From: Gammaproteobacteria bacterium | Lineage (GTDB): Bacteria; Pseudomonadota; Gammaproteobacteria; Steroidobacterales; Rariloculaceae | Reading direction: 5' to 3' | NCBI GenBank assembly: GCA_016927175.1 | Contig: JAFGNC010000433.1 | Location: 1-20,454, forward strand | Length of the DNA: 20,454 bases | Part shown: positions 13,059 to 20,454 of the stretch, piece after piece | How the letters are laid out: each line of letters begins with the position of its first letter | Numbering within the stretch: the stretch's first letter is position 1 | The notes under the pieces: model-generated | Told to the model about the DNA's origin: nothing | Database searches by the model: none | Seen by the model: the letters and a program-made list of their open reading frames with translations, nothing else | Program-made: the position numbers and the translations under genes

Positions 13059-16000
13059 TCAGAAGCCCCAGTTCAACCCCACATACGCGCGCCGTCCGAG
13101 AATGTCGTAGTAGTTCGGAATCGTGCTGCCGCGCGCGTTGTTCTGCCCCGGTACCTCGCCCGTGATCTCCGGGTCCGTGTCGAGCAGGTTGTCGATGCCG
13201 AAGCGCAGATTGATGCGCTCCGTCACGGTCCAGTTGCCGAACAGGTCGAACATGTCGTACGCGTCTACGCCGAGGGTGCTCGTGTTGGGGTTCTGAGCGA
13301 AGTCGGCGGGCTCGGCGGAAGGCAGGTGCCGCCAGCGCAGGCCCACCGTCAGGTCGGGCAGGTTGTAGCCGACGGTCGTGAACAGCTGCCAGTCGAACTG
13401 GCCGCCTTCGTTCAGCGTCCCCGCGGATTCGATGACCGGGGAAGTCGGCGTCGCCTGCGTCTCGTACGTGTCGACGTAGGTCAGCAGTGAGTTGACGAAC
13501 AGCGAGTTCGCGCCGACGTCACCGCTCCAGTTCAGCTGGACGTCGGCGCCGCGGGTCTTGATGAAGCCGAGGTTCTGGTACGGCGCGTCCACTGCGAGCC
13601 TGAGGCCGCTGCCGGGCTGGCGGGTGATCAGCCCGCAGAAGGGGTTGTTGACGTCGTAAGTCGGATTGCTCGTGCCGTTCACGTTGAAACACTGCTGATA
13701 CACGGCGTACGAGCTCAGCGGCCCGATCGCTCCCTCGATCTCGATGTCGTAGACGTCGAGCGATGCCGTGATCGCGTCGCCGCCGAAGACGAGGCCGAGC
13801 GTGTAGGTCACGGCCTCCTCGCTCTCGAGATCCGTGCTGCCGAAGCGCGTCTCGAGCTCGAGCGGAAAGAAGAAGCCCGGCCCGGCGAAGCCGTCGGGGT
13901 CCGCGGCGAACGTCGAGCCGCCGCCCGAAGCGGCGATCAGCGCGGAGCAAAGCTGCTGGACCTGAGCCCGATTGGGATTCGACGCGACGTTGCCCCACGG
14001 GTTCAGCGGGCCGGCGACGACGTCGCCGCTGATGCACGGATCGCCGCCGGGGAAGAACACGACCACCGACGTCTCGCCGAGGAACAGCTCGGCCGTGTTC
14101 GGCGCGCGGTTCGCGACCTGACGGCCGCCGCGCACGCGGATCCGGTCGGTCGCGCCCCAGTCGAACAGTGCCTTGTAAGTGTCGATGCGGCCGACCGTGC
14201 TGTAGTCCGACGTGCGGGCGCCGAGCTCCAGGCTGAAGCTCTCGGCGAGCGGCACGAGCAGCTCGCCGTAGAACTCGGTCACGTCGAGCTCGCCGCCGGC
14301 CTCGTTGGCCGCGAAGAGCCCCGCCGGAAAATCGACGACGGACGACTGGTCGTTCAGCAGATCCGGCTGGAAGAACACCTCGTTCTCGCGGTAGCTCGCA
14401 CCGAAAGCGAAACGCAGCTCACCGCCGCGCATCTCGGTGATGCCGCCCTGCAGGTTGAACTCGGCGATCTTCTGCTCGAAGTCGTTCGTGTTCTTCATGC
14501 GGACGTTCGCCGCATCGATGCAGTCCTGCGTCGGCGTGAAGTAGTCGAAGATCGGCAGCCCGCTCGTGCAGCTGATCTGATAGCCGAGCGACTGGTTCTG
14601 CTGCATGTATCCCTGGCCGTAGTTCGGTGCGGCGACGAGCTCCCGCCAGCGGGCGACGGAGACGAAGCCGTCGAGCTCGTTCAGAGTCGTCGTGCGGCCC
14701 TGCGAGGCGTAGGCCTCCCAGGTCCAGTCCCGGTCAGCGAAGGCGCCTTCGAGGCCGGCCATGACCTGGTAGACCTGGTTCGTGTTGAAGGAGCGGCGCG
14801 GGCCGTGCCAGTCGAAGACGCGCCGCAGCTGCCAGGGCGCGTCGGGATCGGCCCGCGAATCGAGCAGAACTTCGAGCTCCGGCGGGACCGGATGCTCGGC
14901 GTCGCGCGGCACCGGCGCGGACCAGAACTCGACGCCGGGCGAGTAGTCGAGGATCTGGTCGACCTTCCACGAAGCGAAGTTCGCCTGTGTGAACAGCGTC
15001 AGGCTGTCGGAGATGTCGTACGTCGCGCGCCCGAAGGCGGAGTAGCGTGTCAGCGGGCTCGAGGCGAATCCGACCCGGTAGACGTCCTGCAGCGAGCCGG
15101 TGTACGAGTTGATCTTGAAGGACGAGCCGGGGCCGACGGGCCCCGTATAGCCCGTGGCTCCGAACTGCCGGAACAGCGTGCCGTCCGGGTTCAGGTAGAA
15201 CTCGCTGAACGGGGACGCGGCCGGGCCGACCGCGTCCGGGAACACCTGCGCGACGGCCGCGGCGCTCGGCGGGTTGTTCAGCGGCACGTAGCCCGACTGC
15301 CGCAGGAAAGAGCCCGAGGTCGTGCCCGGGTCGTCCCAGCCTTCGACGATGAAGTCCCGGTCCTCGTTGTAGACGGCGTTCCGGTCGGCCCACTCGACGC
15401 CGAGCATCGCGTTGCCGCGGCCGCTGTCGAAGTTGCCTCCGGCCAGCAGGCTGAGGCGCAGCTCTTCGCCGTCACCCTCGAACGTCGCGCTCTGCTGATA
15501 GTCGACGCTGACGCCTTCGAAGTCGTCCCGCAGAATGAAGTTCACGACGCCGCCGACGGCGTCGGCACCGTACACGGCCGATGCGCCGCCGGTGATGACC
15601 TCGACGTTCTCGATGGCGGCAGCCGGGATCGAGTTCACGTCGACGACCAGCGTCGCGTTCGCCGGCTGCGCGCGGCGGCCGTTTATCAGCACCAGGTTGC
15701 GGTTCGCGCCGAGGCCGCGCAGGTTCACGCTCGAGATGCCGGGCGTGTTGAACGCGCTGGCCTGCACATCGGTATCGACGAACTGCGTTCCGGCCGGCTG
15801 GAACTGCGGCAGCTGGTTCAATGCCGCTTCGACGCCCACCGTGCTGATGTTCTCGAAGTTCTCCGCGCCGACCGTGACGATCGGGCTCGCCGCCGTGAAA
15901 TCGCGGCGCACGATGCGCGAACCCGTGACGACGACTTCCTCGAGCTCGGCTTGCGGTTGCTGCGCCTCGACTGACGCAGCGAATCCGCTGCCGCCGAGAA

Positions 16001-16061
16001 CGGCCGCGACGGCCGACGCCAGCACCTTCGAAGTCTGCCCGTGTTGCTCCTGCATGTTCAT
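13059..16061 (-). CDS. TonB-dependent outer-membrane receptor
   Basis: A 1000-residue outer-membrane active transporter. Start ATG at 16061 has a strong SD (AGGAGGA, about six bases). An in-frame opening reaches 16247, but that extension is Arg/Ser-rich and unlike a signal peptide. The signal peptide covers about residues 10-33 (ending VEAQQ). A TonB-box-like stretch ELEEVVVTGSRI follows. The plug domain includes ALNQLPQFQPAGTQF, NLRGLGANRNLVLINGRR and IENVEVITGGASAVYGADAVGGVVNFIL. The rest is the 22-strand barrel, ending YVGLNWGF with a terminal Phe. This class (common in Xanthomonas- and Caulobacter-like organisms) takes up siderophores, vitamins, sugars or peptides; the substrate is not evident. 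No regulator or inner-membrane partner is adjacent. Confidence 0.93.
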   Translation of the reverse strand: MNMQEQHGQTSKVLASAVAAVLGGSGFAASVEAQQPQAELEEVVVTGSRIVRRDFTAASPIVTVGAENFENISTVGVEAALNQLPQFQPAGTQFVDTDVQASAFNTPGISSVNLRGLGANRNLVLINGRRAQPANATLVVDVNSIPAAAIENVEVITGGASAVYGADAVGGVVNFILRDDFEGVSVDYQQSATFEGDGEELRLSLLAGGNFDSGRGNAMLGVEWADRNAVYNEDRDFIVEGWDDPGTTSGSFLRQSGYVPLNNPPSAAAVAQVFPDAVGPAASPFSEFYLNPDGTLFRQFGATGYTGPVGPGSSFKINSYTGSLQDVYRVGFASSPLTRYSAFGRATYDISDSLTLFTQANFASWKVDQILDYSPGVEFWSAPVPRDAEHPVPPELEVLLDSRADPDAPWQLRRVFDWHGPRRSFNTNQVYQVMAGLEGAFADRDWTWEAYASQGRTTTLNELDGFVSVARWRELVAAPNYGQGYMQQNQSLGYQISCTSGLPIFDYFTPTQDCIDAANVRMKNTNDFEQKIAEFNLQGGITEMRGGELRFAFGASYRENEVFFQPDLLNDQSSVVDFPAGLFAANEAGGELDVTEFYGELLVPLAESFSLELGARTSDYSTVGRIDTYKALFDWGATDRIRVRGGRQVANRAPNTAELFLGETSVVVFFPGGDPCISGDVVAGPLNPWGNVASNPNRAQVQQLCSALIAASGGGSTFAADPDGFAGPGFFFPLELETRFGSTDLESEEAVTYTLGLVFGGDAITASLDVYDIEIEGAIGPLSSYAVYQQCFNVNGTSNPTYDVNNPFCGLITRQPGSGLRLAVDAPYQNLGFIKTRGADVQLNWSGDVGANSLFVNSLLTYVDTYETQATPTSPVIESAGTLNEGGQFDWQLFTTVGYNLPDLTVGLRWRHLPSAEPADFAQNPNTSTLGVDAYDMFDLFGNWTVTERINLRFGIDNLLDTDPEITGEVPGQNNARGSTIPNYYDILGRRAYVGLNWGF

Positions 16062-16191
16062 CGATCGTCCTCCTCGCGAGTGATGGATCCGTCGCTCGCC
16101 ATGCCGCGGGAACCTGCGGGACAGCCCGGACAGTCGCGGAGATGCCGCGGCGCGAGCGGGTGTTGCAGATTTGCATCTGAAGATTCCGATG

Positions 16192-16209
16192 GCGCAAATC
16201 CGATTGCGC
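16192..16209. repeat. Inverted repeat in the TonB-receptor leader
   Basis: GCGCAA (16192-16197) and TTGCGC (16204-16209) form perfect six-base arms with a six-base centre. This size fits a dimeric helix-turn-helix repressor. It lies 131 bases before the receptor start and downstream of the weak TTGACG promoter candidate. A second smaller repeat is at 16166-16179. The regulator is unknown. Confidence 0.35.
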
Positions 16210-16366
16210 GAATTCGAAAGCACGACGCTTAGAGTGTTCAACGGCATTTACTCAGCGTCAACCGACCCGGCGCGGCGCGGAAGGTGCGCCCAAGCCACAA
16301 TCGCGGAAGTCGCGGGATCCGCCGGGCGATCGGCCCGGCCTTCCGCCGGGGCGGGCCCCGCCTTGC

Positions 16367-16372
16367 TATGCT
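16367..16372 (+). promoter_or_regulatory. -10-like element of the DMT transporter gene
   Basis: TATGCT preceded by TTGC lies 28 bases before the GTG start at 16401. No -35 at standard spacing is visible. The same hexamer appears at 17919-17924 upstream of the SIMPL gene, also without a clear -35. Confidence 0.35.
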
Positions 16373-16400
16373 TTCGGCCTTTTTTTCCGAGGGAACGAGC

Positions 16401-17327
16401 GTGCCGCCGCAGCGCACCGAGCCCCCCCGTCCGGTCGTGGGGATCGCCTGCAAGATTGCATCCGTCGTGCTGCTGTCGGGCATGGCGGCCTGCGTCAAGT
16501 ACCTCGGCTCGGCCATTCCGAGCGGCCAGACGATCTTCGTTCGCGGGCTGATCTCGATCGCCGTGCTCGCGCTCGGCGCGTGGGGTTTCGGCGCGCCGCA
16601 CCTGCTGCTGACCCGGAACTGGCGCTCGCACGCGCTGCGCTCGCTGTCGGGAACGGTCAGCATGTTCTGCCTGTTCACGGCGCTGACGCTGATCCCGTTC
16701 GCCGACGTGATGGCCATCACTTTCACCGCGCCGATGTTTCTGACGCTGCTCGCGATGGTGTTCCTCGGCGAGCGCATTCACGCGTTCCGCTGGAGCGCGC
16801 TCGCGATCGGTTTCGCCGGCGTCGCGATCATGGTCGCGCCGCACATCGGTTTCGGCTCCGGCAGCGCGCTCGGGATCGCCGTTGCCTTCGGCGCGGCTGT
16901 TTTCGCCGCGCTCGCGATGATGTTCCTGCGCGCCATGAGCGGCGGAGGAGGCGAGCATGCCGTCACGATCACGTTTTACTTCACCGTCACGTCGACGGCC
17001 TTCGCGGCCCTGACCGCGATTGCCGGCTGGCCGGCGCCGACGGCGGAGCAATGGCTGTTCATCGTCGCCGCCGGCTTCCTCGGCGTCTTCGGCCAGCTGC
17101 TGATGACGTTTTCGTACCGCTATGCGGAAGCGTCGACGATCGCGCCGCTCGACTACGGCAATCTGCTGATGGCGGTCGTGTTCGGCTATGCGTTCTTCGA
17201 CGAGATTCCGGAGCGTGCGACGTGGATCGGCGCGCCGCTGGTCGTGGCCGCCGGCGCGATCATCCTGTGGCGTGAGTACCGGCTCGCGGCCGGCAGCGGG
17301 GCGCCGCGCGAGATCCGCGAGGCATAG
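16401..17327 (+). CDS. EamA / DMT family transporter
   Basis: The product is 308 residues with about ten membrane helices in two EamA repeats, each of five. Repeat one runs from VVGIACKIASVVLLSGMAACV to IGFAGVAIMVAP; repeat two from GSGSALGIAVAFGAAVFAAL to APLVVAAGAIILW. Typical repeat-end motifs are seen: FADVMAITFTAPMFLTLLAMVFLGERI and STIAPLDYGNLLMAVVFGYAFFDEIP. DMT carriers export metabolites such as amino acids across the inner membrane; the substrate here is unknown. The start is GTG at 16401, chosen because GAGGG sits seven bases before it. The in-frame ATG at 16368 lies within the -10-like hexamer and is unlikely. The gene ends 71 bases before the next start. Confidence 0.9.
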   Translation: MPPQRTEPPRPVVGIACKIASVVLLSGMAACVKYLGSAIPSGQTIFVRGLISIAVLALGAWGFGAPHLLLTRNWRSHALRSLSGTVSMFCLFTALTLIPFADVMAITFTAPMFLTLLAMVFLGERIHAFRWSALAIGFAGVAIMVAPHIGFGSGSALGIAVAFGAAVFAALAMMFLRAMSGGGGEHAVTITFYFTVTSTAFAALTAIAGWPAPTAEQWLFIVAAGFLGVFGQLLMTFSYRYAEASTIAPLDYGNLLMAVVFGYAFFDEIPERATWIGAPLVVAAGAIILWREYRLAAGSGAPREIREA

Positions 17328-17386
17328 GCGCCCGCTCCGGCGAGGGTCATCGCCGGGCGAAGGCGCCCGGCGGTCGGCTACTGCGC

Positions 17387-17392
17387 TATCCT
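17387..17392 (+). promoter_or_regulatory. -10-like element placed for a leaderless transcript
   Basis: TATCCT ends exactly six bases before the ATG at 17399, so transcription from it would begin at or near the A of the start codon. No SD is present. The same spacing is seen before the otsB GTG. Confidence 0.4.
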
Positions 17393-17398
17393 TCCGCC

Positions 17399-17857
17399 AT
17401 GAACATCGACATGGACATCGAGACCCTGACGGATCAGGACAAAGCCCTGATCGAGCACGCCTGCACGCGGCTCGTGCTCGAGTCGGTGGCTGCGAACGAT
17501 CGGCAGGACTACGAGACTTTCGCGGACCTCTTCACGAGCGACGGACTGCTGCACCGGCCGGCGGGCGAGCCGCTGTGCGGCCGCGAGGAGATCATCGACT
17601 CTTACCGTGTACGCCCCGCGAGCCGGATCACGCGGCACATCTGCACGAACATACTGATCCGCGTGGACTCGGCGCGCTCCGCGCGCGGCACGACCTATGT
17701 GACGCTGTATGCGGCCGACGGCGGACAGGCCGGCGGCAGCTTCGGCGTCAAGTGCGATCCGCGCACGCTGATCGGCGAGCTCGAGGACCGATTCGAGCTG
17801 ACAGTGGCCGGCTGGCGCATCGCGGAGCGGCGCGCACGCTTCGTGATGCACACCTGA
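17399..17857 (+). CDS. SnoaL-like (NTF2-fold) protein
   Basis: A 152-residue protein of the NTF2-like superfamily, SnoaL_4 type. It has an N-terminal helix (DKALIEHACTRLVLESVAAND), the DYETFADLFTSDGLLHRP segment (41-58), a G-REEIIDSYR helix, and a SRITRHICTNILIRV strand, followed by beta strands ending WRIAERRARFVMH. Relatives include bile-acid dehydratase- and ring-hydroxylating-dioxygenase-small-subunit-like folds, but many are uncharacterised. An active site cannot be assigned safely; Tyr40, Asp48 and His79 are in places often used in this fold. It is cytosolic. No SD precedes the ATG. It is not closely similar to the DUF1348 protein at 4784-5239. Confidence 0.82.
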   Translation: MNIDMDIETLTDQDKALIEHACTRLVLESVAANDRQDYETFADLFTSDGLLHRPAGEPLCGREEIIDSYRVRPASRITRHICTNILIRVDSARSARGTTYVTLYAADGGQAGGSFGVKCDPRTLIGELEDRFELTVAGWRIAERRARFVMHT

Positions 17858-18014
17858 TACGCGTGACGCCGGGTCCGACACGGCGGGCACGGCGGATGCG
17901 CCCGCTTCGGGGCTTGGCTATGCTTCGCTTCGAAGCCCGCGACGCGGGCCCGGAAACTGGAAAAAACTTGCAGGGAACGACGGCCGACCGGACGGCCGCA
18001 GGAGTCGCAGCGTG

Positions 18015-18797
18015 ATGATCGACGAATTTTCCTCCTCTCGGACTCCGACGGCCGCGTCCGTCGCGGCGCTCGCCGTGCTCACCGTGCTCATGGCGGCGGC
18101 CGGCCGCGTCGCGGCGCAGGCGCCGGAGCGCGGCGCCGACGGCATGCCCACGCTGACCGTGTCCGGCAGCGGCGAAGCGGCCGCCGATCCGGACCAGGCC
18201 GTCGTCAGGCTCGGCGTCGTCGCCGAGGCCGCCGAGGCCGCGGCAGCGCAGAACGACGTCAACGAGATCATGGCCCGCATACTCGACGCGGTCGCGGCGA
18301 CGGGCGTGCCCGAAAGCTCGGTGCAGACGGAGGACCTTTCGCTGAGCCCCGTGTACAGCGACTATCGGCCGAGGCCCGATCAGGCCGAGCCGGAGCCGCC
18401 GAGGATCACCGGCTATCGCGCGAGCAGCGTCGTCAGCGTCGAGGTCGACGAGCTGTCCGCCATAGGCGGCGTCGTGGACGCCGGCATCGAGGCGGGCGCC
18501 AACCAGCTGCAGGGGATCGAGTTCCGGCTGCGGGACGATACGGCGGCGACCGCGCGCGCGCTCGGCGACGCCGTCCGGGACGCCCGGGCACGCGCCGAGG
18601 CCATCGCCGGCGCGATGGGGCTCGATCTCGAGGGCGTGCACGAGGTCGTCGCGGGCGACACCTACCAGCGGCCGCCGATCCCGTTCGGCGGCGCGCGCTT
18701 CGACATGGCGGAAGTCGCCGCGACGCCGGTGCGGCCCGGGCAGGTGGACTTGTCCGCAACCGTGACGGTTACCTATTACATCTCCGGCGGCGAGTGA
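18015..18797 (+). CDS. SIMPL (DUF541) domain periplasmic protein
   Basis: A 260-residue protein with a signal peptide (about 14-34, ending GRVAAQA) and one SIMPL/DUF541 domain. Family signatures are LTVSGSGEAAADPDQAVVRLGVV (about 46-68), then a helix with NDVNEIMARILDAVAATGV, ESSVQTEDLSLSPVY, ITGYRASSVVSVEVD, GANQLQGIEFRLRD, and A-DARARAEAIAGAMGLDLEGV. The end, VDLSATVTVTYYI, is typical. The family is periplasmic or outer-membrane linked and its function is not settled; oxidative-stress roles are reported for some members. ATG at 18015 and the GTG just before it at 18012 both follow the SD AGGAG (18000-18004). A 6-base inverted repeat CGGCCG-N6-CGGCCG (17981-17998) lies right before the SD. 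Confidence 0.88.
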   Translation: MIDEFSSSRTPTAASVAALAVLTVLMAAAGRVAAQAPERGADGMPTLTVSGSGEAAADPDQAVVRLGVVAEAAEAAAAQNDVNEIMARILDAVAATGVPESSVQTEDLSLSPVYSDYRPRPDQAEPEPPRITGYRASSVVSVEVDELSAIGGVVDAGIEAGANQLQGIEFRLRDDTAATARALGDAVRDARARAEAIAGAMGLDLEGVHEVVAGDTYQRPPIPFGGARFDMAEVAATPVRPGQVDLSATVTVTYYISGGE

Positions 18798-18826
18798 GCC
18801 GGCCGCGCCTGGCCGGGCGCGCGTGC

Positions 18827-18832
18827 TATCTT
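18827..18832 (+). promoter_or_regulatory. -10-like element before otsB, leaderless geometry
   Basis: TATCTT, preceded by GTGC, ends six bases before the GTG at 18839. The spacing equals that of TATCCT before the ATG at 17399. No -35 or SD is obvious. Confidence 0.4.
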
Positions 18833-18838
18833 GGGGCG

Positions 18839-19582
18839 GTGAACGCCAGCACGACGCCTCCCTGGCCGCCGCGGCCGGCGCTGTTCCTGGACGTGGACGG
18901 CACGCTCCTCGAGCTCGCCGATCATCCGAGCCGCGTCAGTGTATCCCCGCGTTTGCGAGGGCTGCTGCCGGAGCTGCCGAAAGCGACCGGCGGCGCCGTC
19001 GCGCTGATCAGCGGCCGGCGCATCGAGGACCTCGACCGAATCCTCGCGCCTCACTCTTACGTAGCGGCCGGCGTTCACGGCCTCGAACGCCGCGACGTTC
19101 GCGGCCGGCTGCTGACGAGCGGCGGCACACCTCAGTCGCTCGCGGAAGTGCGCGCGCTCGTCGACGAGTTCGTCGAGGCGCGCAGCGGCCTGTGGGTCGA
19201 AGACAAGGGGGCGGCGTTCGCCGTTCACTACAGGAGCCGCCCCGAGCTCGAGCCGGAGGTTCACTGCTTCGTCGGCGAGCTGCAGGACCGGCTGCCGCCG
19301 GACGTCGAGGTTCTTCTCGGGCACTCGGTGTTCGAGATCAAGGCGGGCGTCGTCAACAAGGGCAGCGCCATCACCGCGTTCATGGAAGAGCCGCCCTTCA
19401 CGGGGCGGACACCCGTTTTCCTCGGCGACGACGTGACGGACGAGGCGGGCTTCGCCGCGGTCAACGAGCTCGGCGGCATTTCCGTCAAGGTAGGGTCGGG
19501 GCCGACGATCGCCCGCTGGCGTCTCGACGACGTCGAGGCGGTGCTCAGCTGGCTCGACGCGGCGGTGCGAAGCGGGGGGTAA
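18839..19582 (+). CDS. otsB: Trehalose-6-phosphate phosphatase
   Basis: A 247-residue HAD-superfamily phosphatase that removes phosphate from trehalose 6-phosphate in the cytosol. Motif I is LFLDVDGTLLE with nucleophile Asp18 and acid Asp20. Motif II is ALISGR (55-60). Lys174 lies in VNKGSA, and motif IV is LGDDVTDE (195-202). It also shows AGVHGLERRD and the C-terminal GISVKVGSGPTIARWRL, all standard for OtsB. Two starts are possible: GTG at 18839 gives a compact N-terminus and fits the TATCTT spacing, while GTG at 18794 overlaps the SIMPL stop (GTGA) and adds 15 residues. I prefer 18839 but cannot exclude the coupled start. otsA follows 70 bases later, giving the full trehalose pathway. Confidence 0.93.
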   Translation: MNASTTPPWPPRPALFLDVDGTLLELADHPSRVSVSPRLRGLLPELPKATGGAVALISGRRIEDLDRILAPHSYVAAGVHGLERRDVRGRLLTSGGTPQSLAEVRALVDEFVEARSGLWVEDKGAAFAVHYRSRPELEPEVHCFVGELQDRLPPDVEVLLGHSVFEIKAGVVNKGSAITAFMEEPPFTGRTPVFLGDDVTDEAGFAAVNELGGISVKVGSGPTIARWRLDDVEAVLSWLDAAVRSGG

Positions 19583-19614
19583 CGGCACGCGGTTCCCGGA
19601 AACCTCCCGCGTGA

Positions 19615-19620
19615 CATAAT
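19615..19620 (+). promoter_or_regulatory. -10-like element of otsA
   Basis: CATAAT (5 of 6) ends 32 bases before the otsA ATG, placing transcription start near 19627. The -35 position has only GTTCCC. Thus otsA may have its own promoter besides read-through from otsB. Confidence 0.35.
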
Positions 19621-19652
19621 GAATCGGTCGTTCGTGTATTTCGCTGGAGATC

Positions 19653-20454
19653 ATGGGACGTTTAGTCGCCGTATCGAACAGAGTCGCGTTGCCGCGGGGC
19701 GGCAAGTCCGCCGGCGGTCTGGCCGTCGGGCTGATGGCCGCTTTCAAGGAGCAGGGCGGGTTGTGGTTCGGCTGGAGCGGCAGCACGACTCCGAAGGAGC
19801 CGGGTGAAACGAAGATCACGACGTCCGGCAGGATGCGCTTTGCGACCGTCGACCTCAACGAGCGCGAGCACGAAGCGTATTACAACGGCTTCAGCAACAA
19901 CACGCTTTGGCCGCTGTTCCACTTCCTGCTGACGTTCTTCTCGTACAGCCGCCTCGAATACGAAGCCTATTGCCGTGTCAATCAGTTCTTCGCGCGGCGG
20001 CTCCTGGCGCTGCTCGAGCCCGACGACATCGTCTGGGTCCACGATTACCATCTGATCCCGCTCGCACGCGAGCTGCGGCGCGCCGGCGTGCGCCAGCCGA
20101 TCGGCTTCTTCCTCCATGTTCCGTTCCCGAACTTCGACCTGCTGCGCGCGCTGCCGTGCTACGACGACCTGCTGGAGGCATTGACCGACTACGACGTCGT
20201 GGGTCTGCAGACCGAGCGGGACCTTTGGTCGTTTCATGAATGCCTGTCGCAGCCGCAGATCGGCGGCGAGGTGCTCGGCGAGGGCCGCGTGCGCGCTTTC
20301 GGCAGGGAGCTCTACGCCGGCGCGTTTCCGATCGGCGTGGACGCGGACCAGTGCCGGGCACTTGCGGCCGACAGCCCGGATCGTCCGCAGCTGGCGCGCA
20401 TGCGCAGCAGCCTCGGCGACCGCAAGCTGATCATCGGCGTCGACAGGCTCGACT
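19653..20454 (+). CDS. otsA: Trehalose-6-phosphate synthase, partial at right edge
   Basis: The frame is open from ATG at 19653 to the window edge (267 codons of about 450-480 expected). It is a GT-B fold family-20 glycosyltransferase joining UDP-glucose (or another NDP-glucose) and glucose 6-phosphate. Seen: MGRLVAVSNRVALP with the N-loop Arg, SAGGLAVGL, LWFGWSG, YYNGFSNNTLWPLFH, the acid-containing VWVHDYHLIPLARELR, IGFFLHVPFP, DVVGLQTERD and PIGVDADQC. The last residues are IIGVDRLD, whose Arg is the phosphate-binding residue; the YSKG that follows in the family is beyond the edge. SD GGAGA is four bases from ATG. It is downstream of otsB in the same direction. Confidence 0.95.
   Translation, partial: MGRLVAVSNRVALPRGGKSAGGLAVGLMAAFKEQGGLWFGWSGSTTPKEPGETKITTSGRMRFATVDLNEREHEAYYNGFSNNTLWPLFHFLLTFFSYSRLEYEAYCRVNQFFARRLLALLEPDDIVWVHDYHLIPLARELRRAGVRQPIGFFLHVPFPNFDLLRALPCYDDLLEALTDYDVVGLQTERDLWSFHECLSQPQIGGEVLGEGRVRAFGRELYAGAFPIGVDADQCRALAADSPDRPQLARMRSSLGDRKLIIGVDRLD

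Larger units (their letters stand above)
16062..16400. other. Divergent intergenic region between TonB receptor and DMT transporter
   Basis: This 339-base gap has no gene I can support. On the receptor side are two inverted repeats, CAGAT-TTGC-ATCTG (16166-16179) and GCGCAA-N6-TTGCGC (16192-16209), and a weak promoter candidate on the minus strand, TTGACG (16261-16256) with AACACT (16238-16233) 17 bases on. On the transporter side is a GC-rich repeat, GCCGGGC (16321-16327) / GCCCGGC (16333-16339), followed by the -10-like TATGCT at 16367-16372. Confidence 0.55.

Noticed and set aside
14805..15974. Plus-strand frame of 389 codons opposite the TonB receptor
   Set aside because: It is antisense to the conserved plug domain; its Arg/Val/Asp-rich composition is that of a shadow frame.
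16061..16247. N-terminal extension of the TonB receptor to 16247
   Set aside because: The added 62 residues are Arg/Ser-rich and unlike a signal peptide, whereas ATG at 16061 has a strong SD and is followed by one.

Overview
This is a GC-rich, gene-dense bacterial chromosomal segment. It fits a free-living Gammaproteobacterium: it carries an MltD-type murein transglycosylase, a large TonB-dependent receptor with an 'EEVVVTGSRI' start, a siroheme sulfite reductase flanked by DUF2849 and DUF934 genes, and an otsB-otsA pair. The lineage is an inference from gene content. No rRNA, tRNA, insertion sequence, phage gene or CRISPR array was seen. Both end genes are cut by the window edges.

Left part (1-4467). 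A FAD-binding oxidase reads leftward off the edge. Its leader (about 660-831, minus strand) reads as a cyclic-di-GMP-I (GEMM-I) riboswitch with a promoter directly upstream. The leader also holds a six-base segment that could pair either with the aptamer core or with the ribosome binding site, a plausible translational OFF switch. This is the most interesting feature of the window. Next on the minus strand come an exported alpha/beta hydrolase and an orphan MacB/FtsX-type permease. Divergent from the permease is a membrane-anchored M23 peptidase; an inverted repeat lies over the permease -35.

Middle (4567-12972). A small unknown protein and a DUF1348 SnoaL-like protein are followed by a 328-base gap with DnaA-box-like sequences and a large hairpin. 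Then comes the sulfite-reduction operon DUF2849-cysI-DUF934. It converges on hemD, which makes the tetrapyrrole precursor of the CysI siroheme. hemD is tightly linked to an orphan TAXI-type solute-binding protein and lies in a minus-strand series mltD-TAXI-hemD. A DUF985 cupin gene precedes mltD.

Right part (13059-20454). A 1000-residue TonB-dependent receptor is divergent from an EamA/DMT transporter. Then come a SnoaL-like protein, a periplasmic SIMPL-domain protein, and the trehalose genes otsB and otsA (cut at the right edge just after the GVDRLD motif). Two plus-strand genes have a -10-like TATCNT hexamer exactly six bases before the start codon, a geometry that suggests leaderless transcripts.
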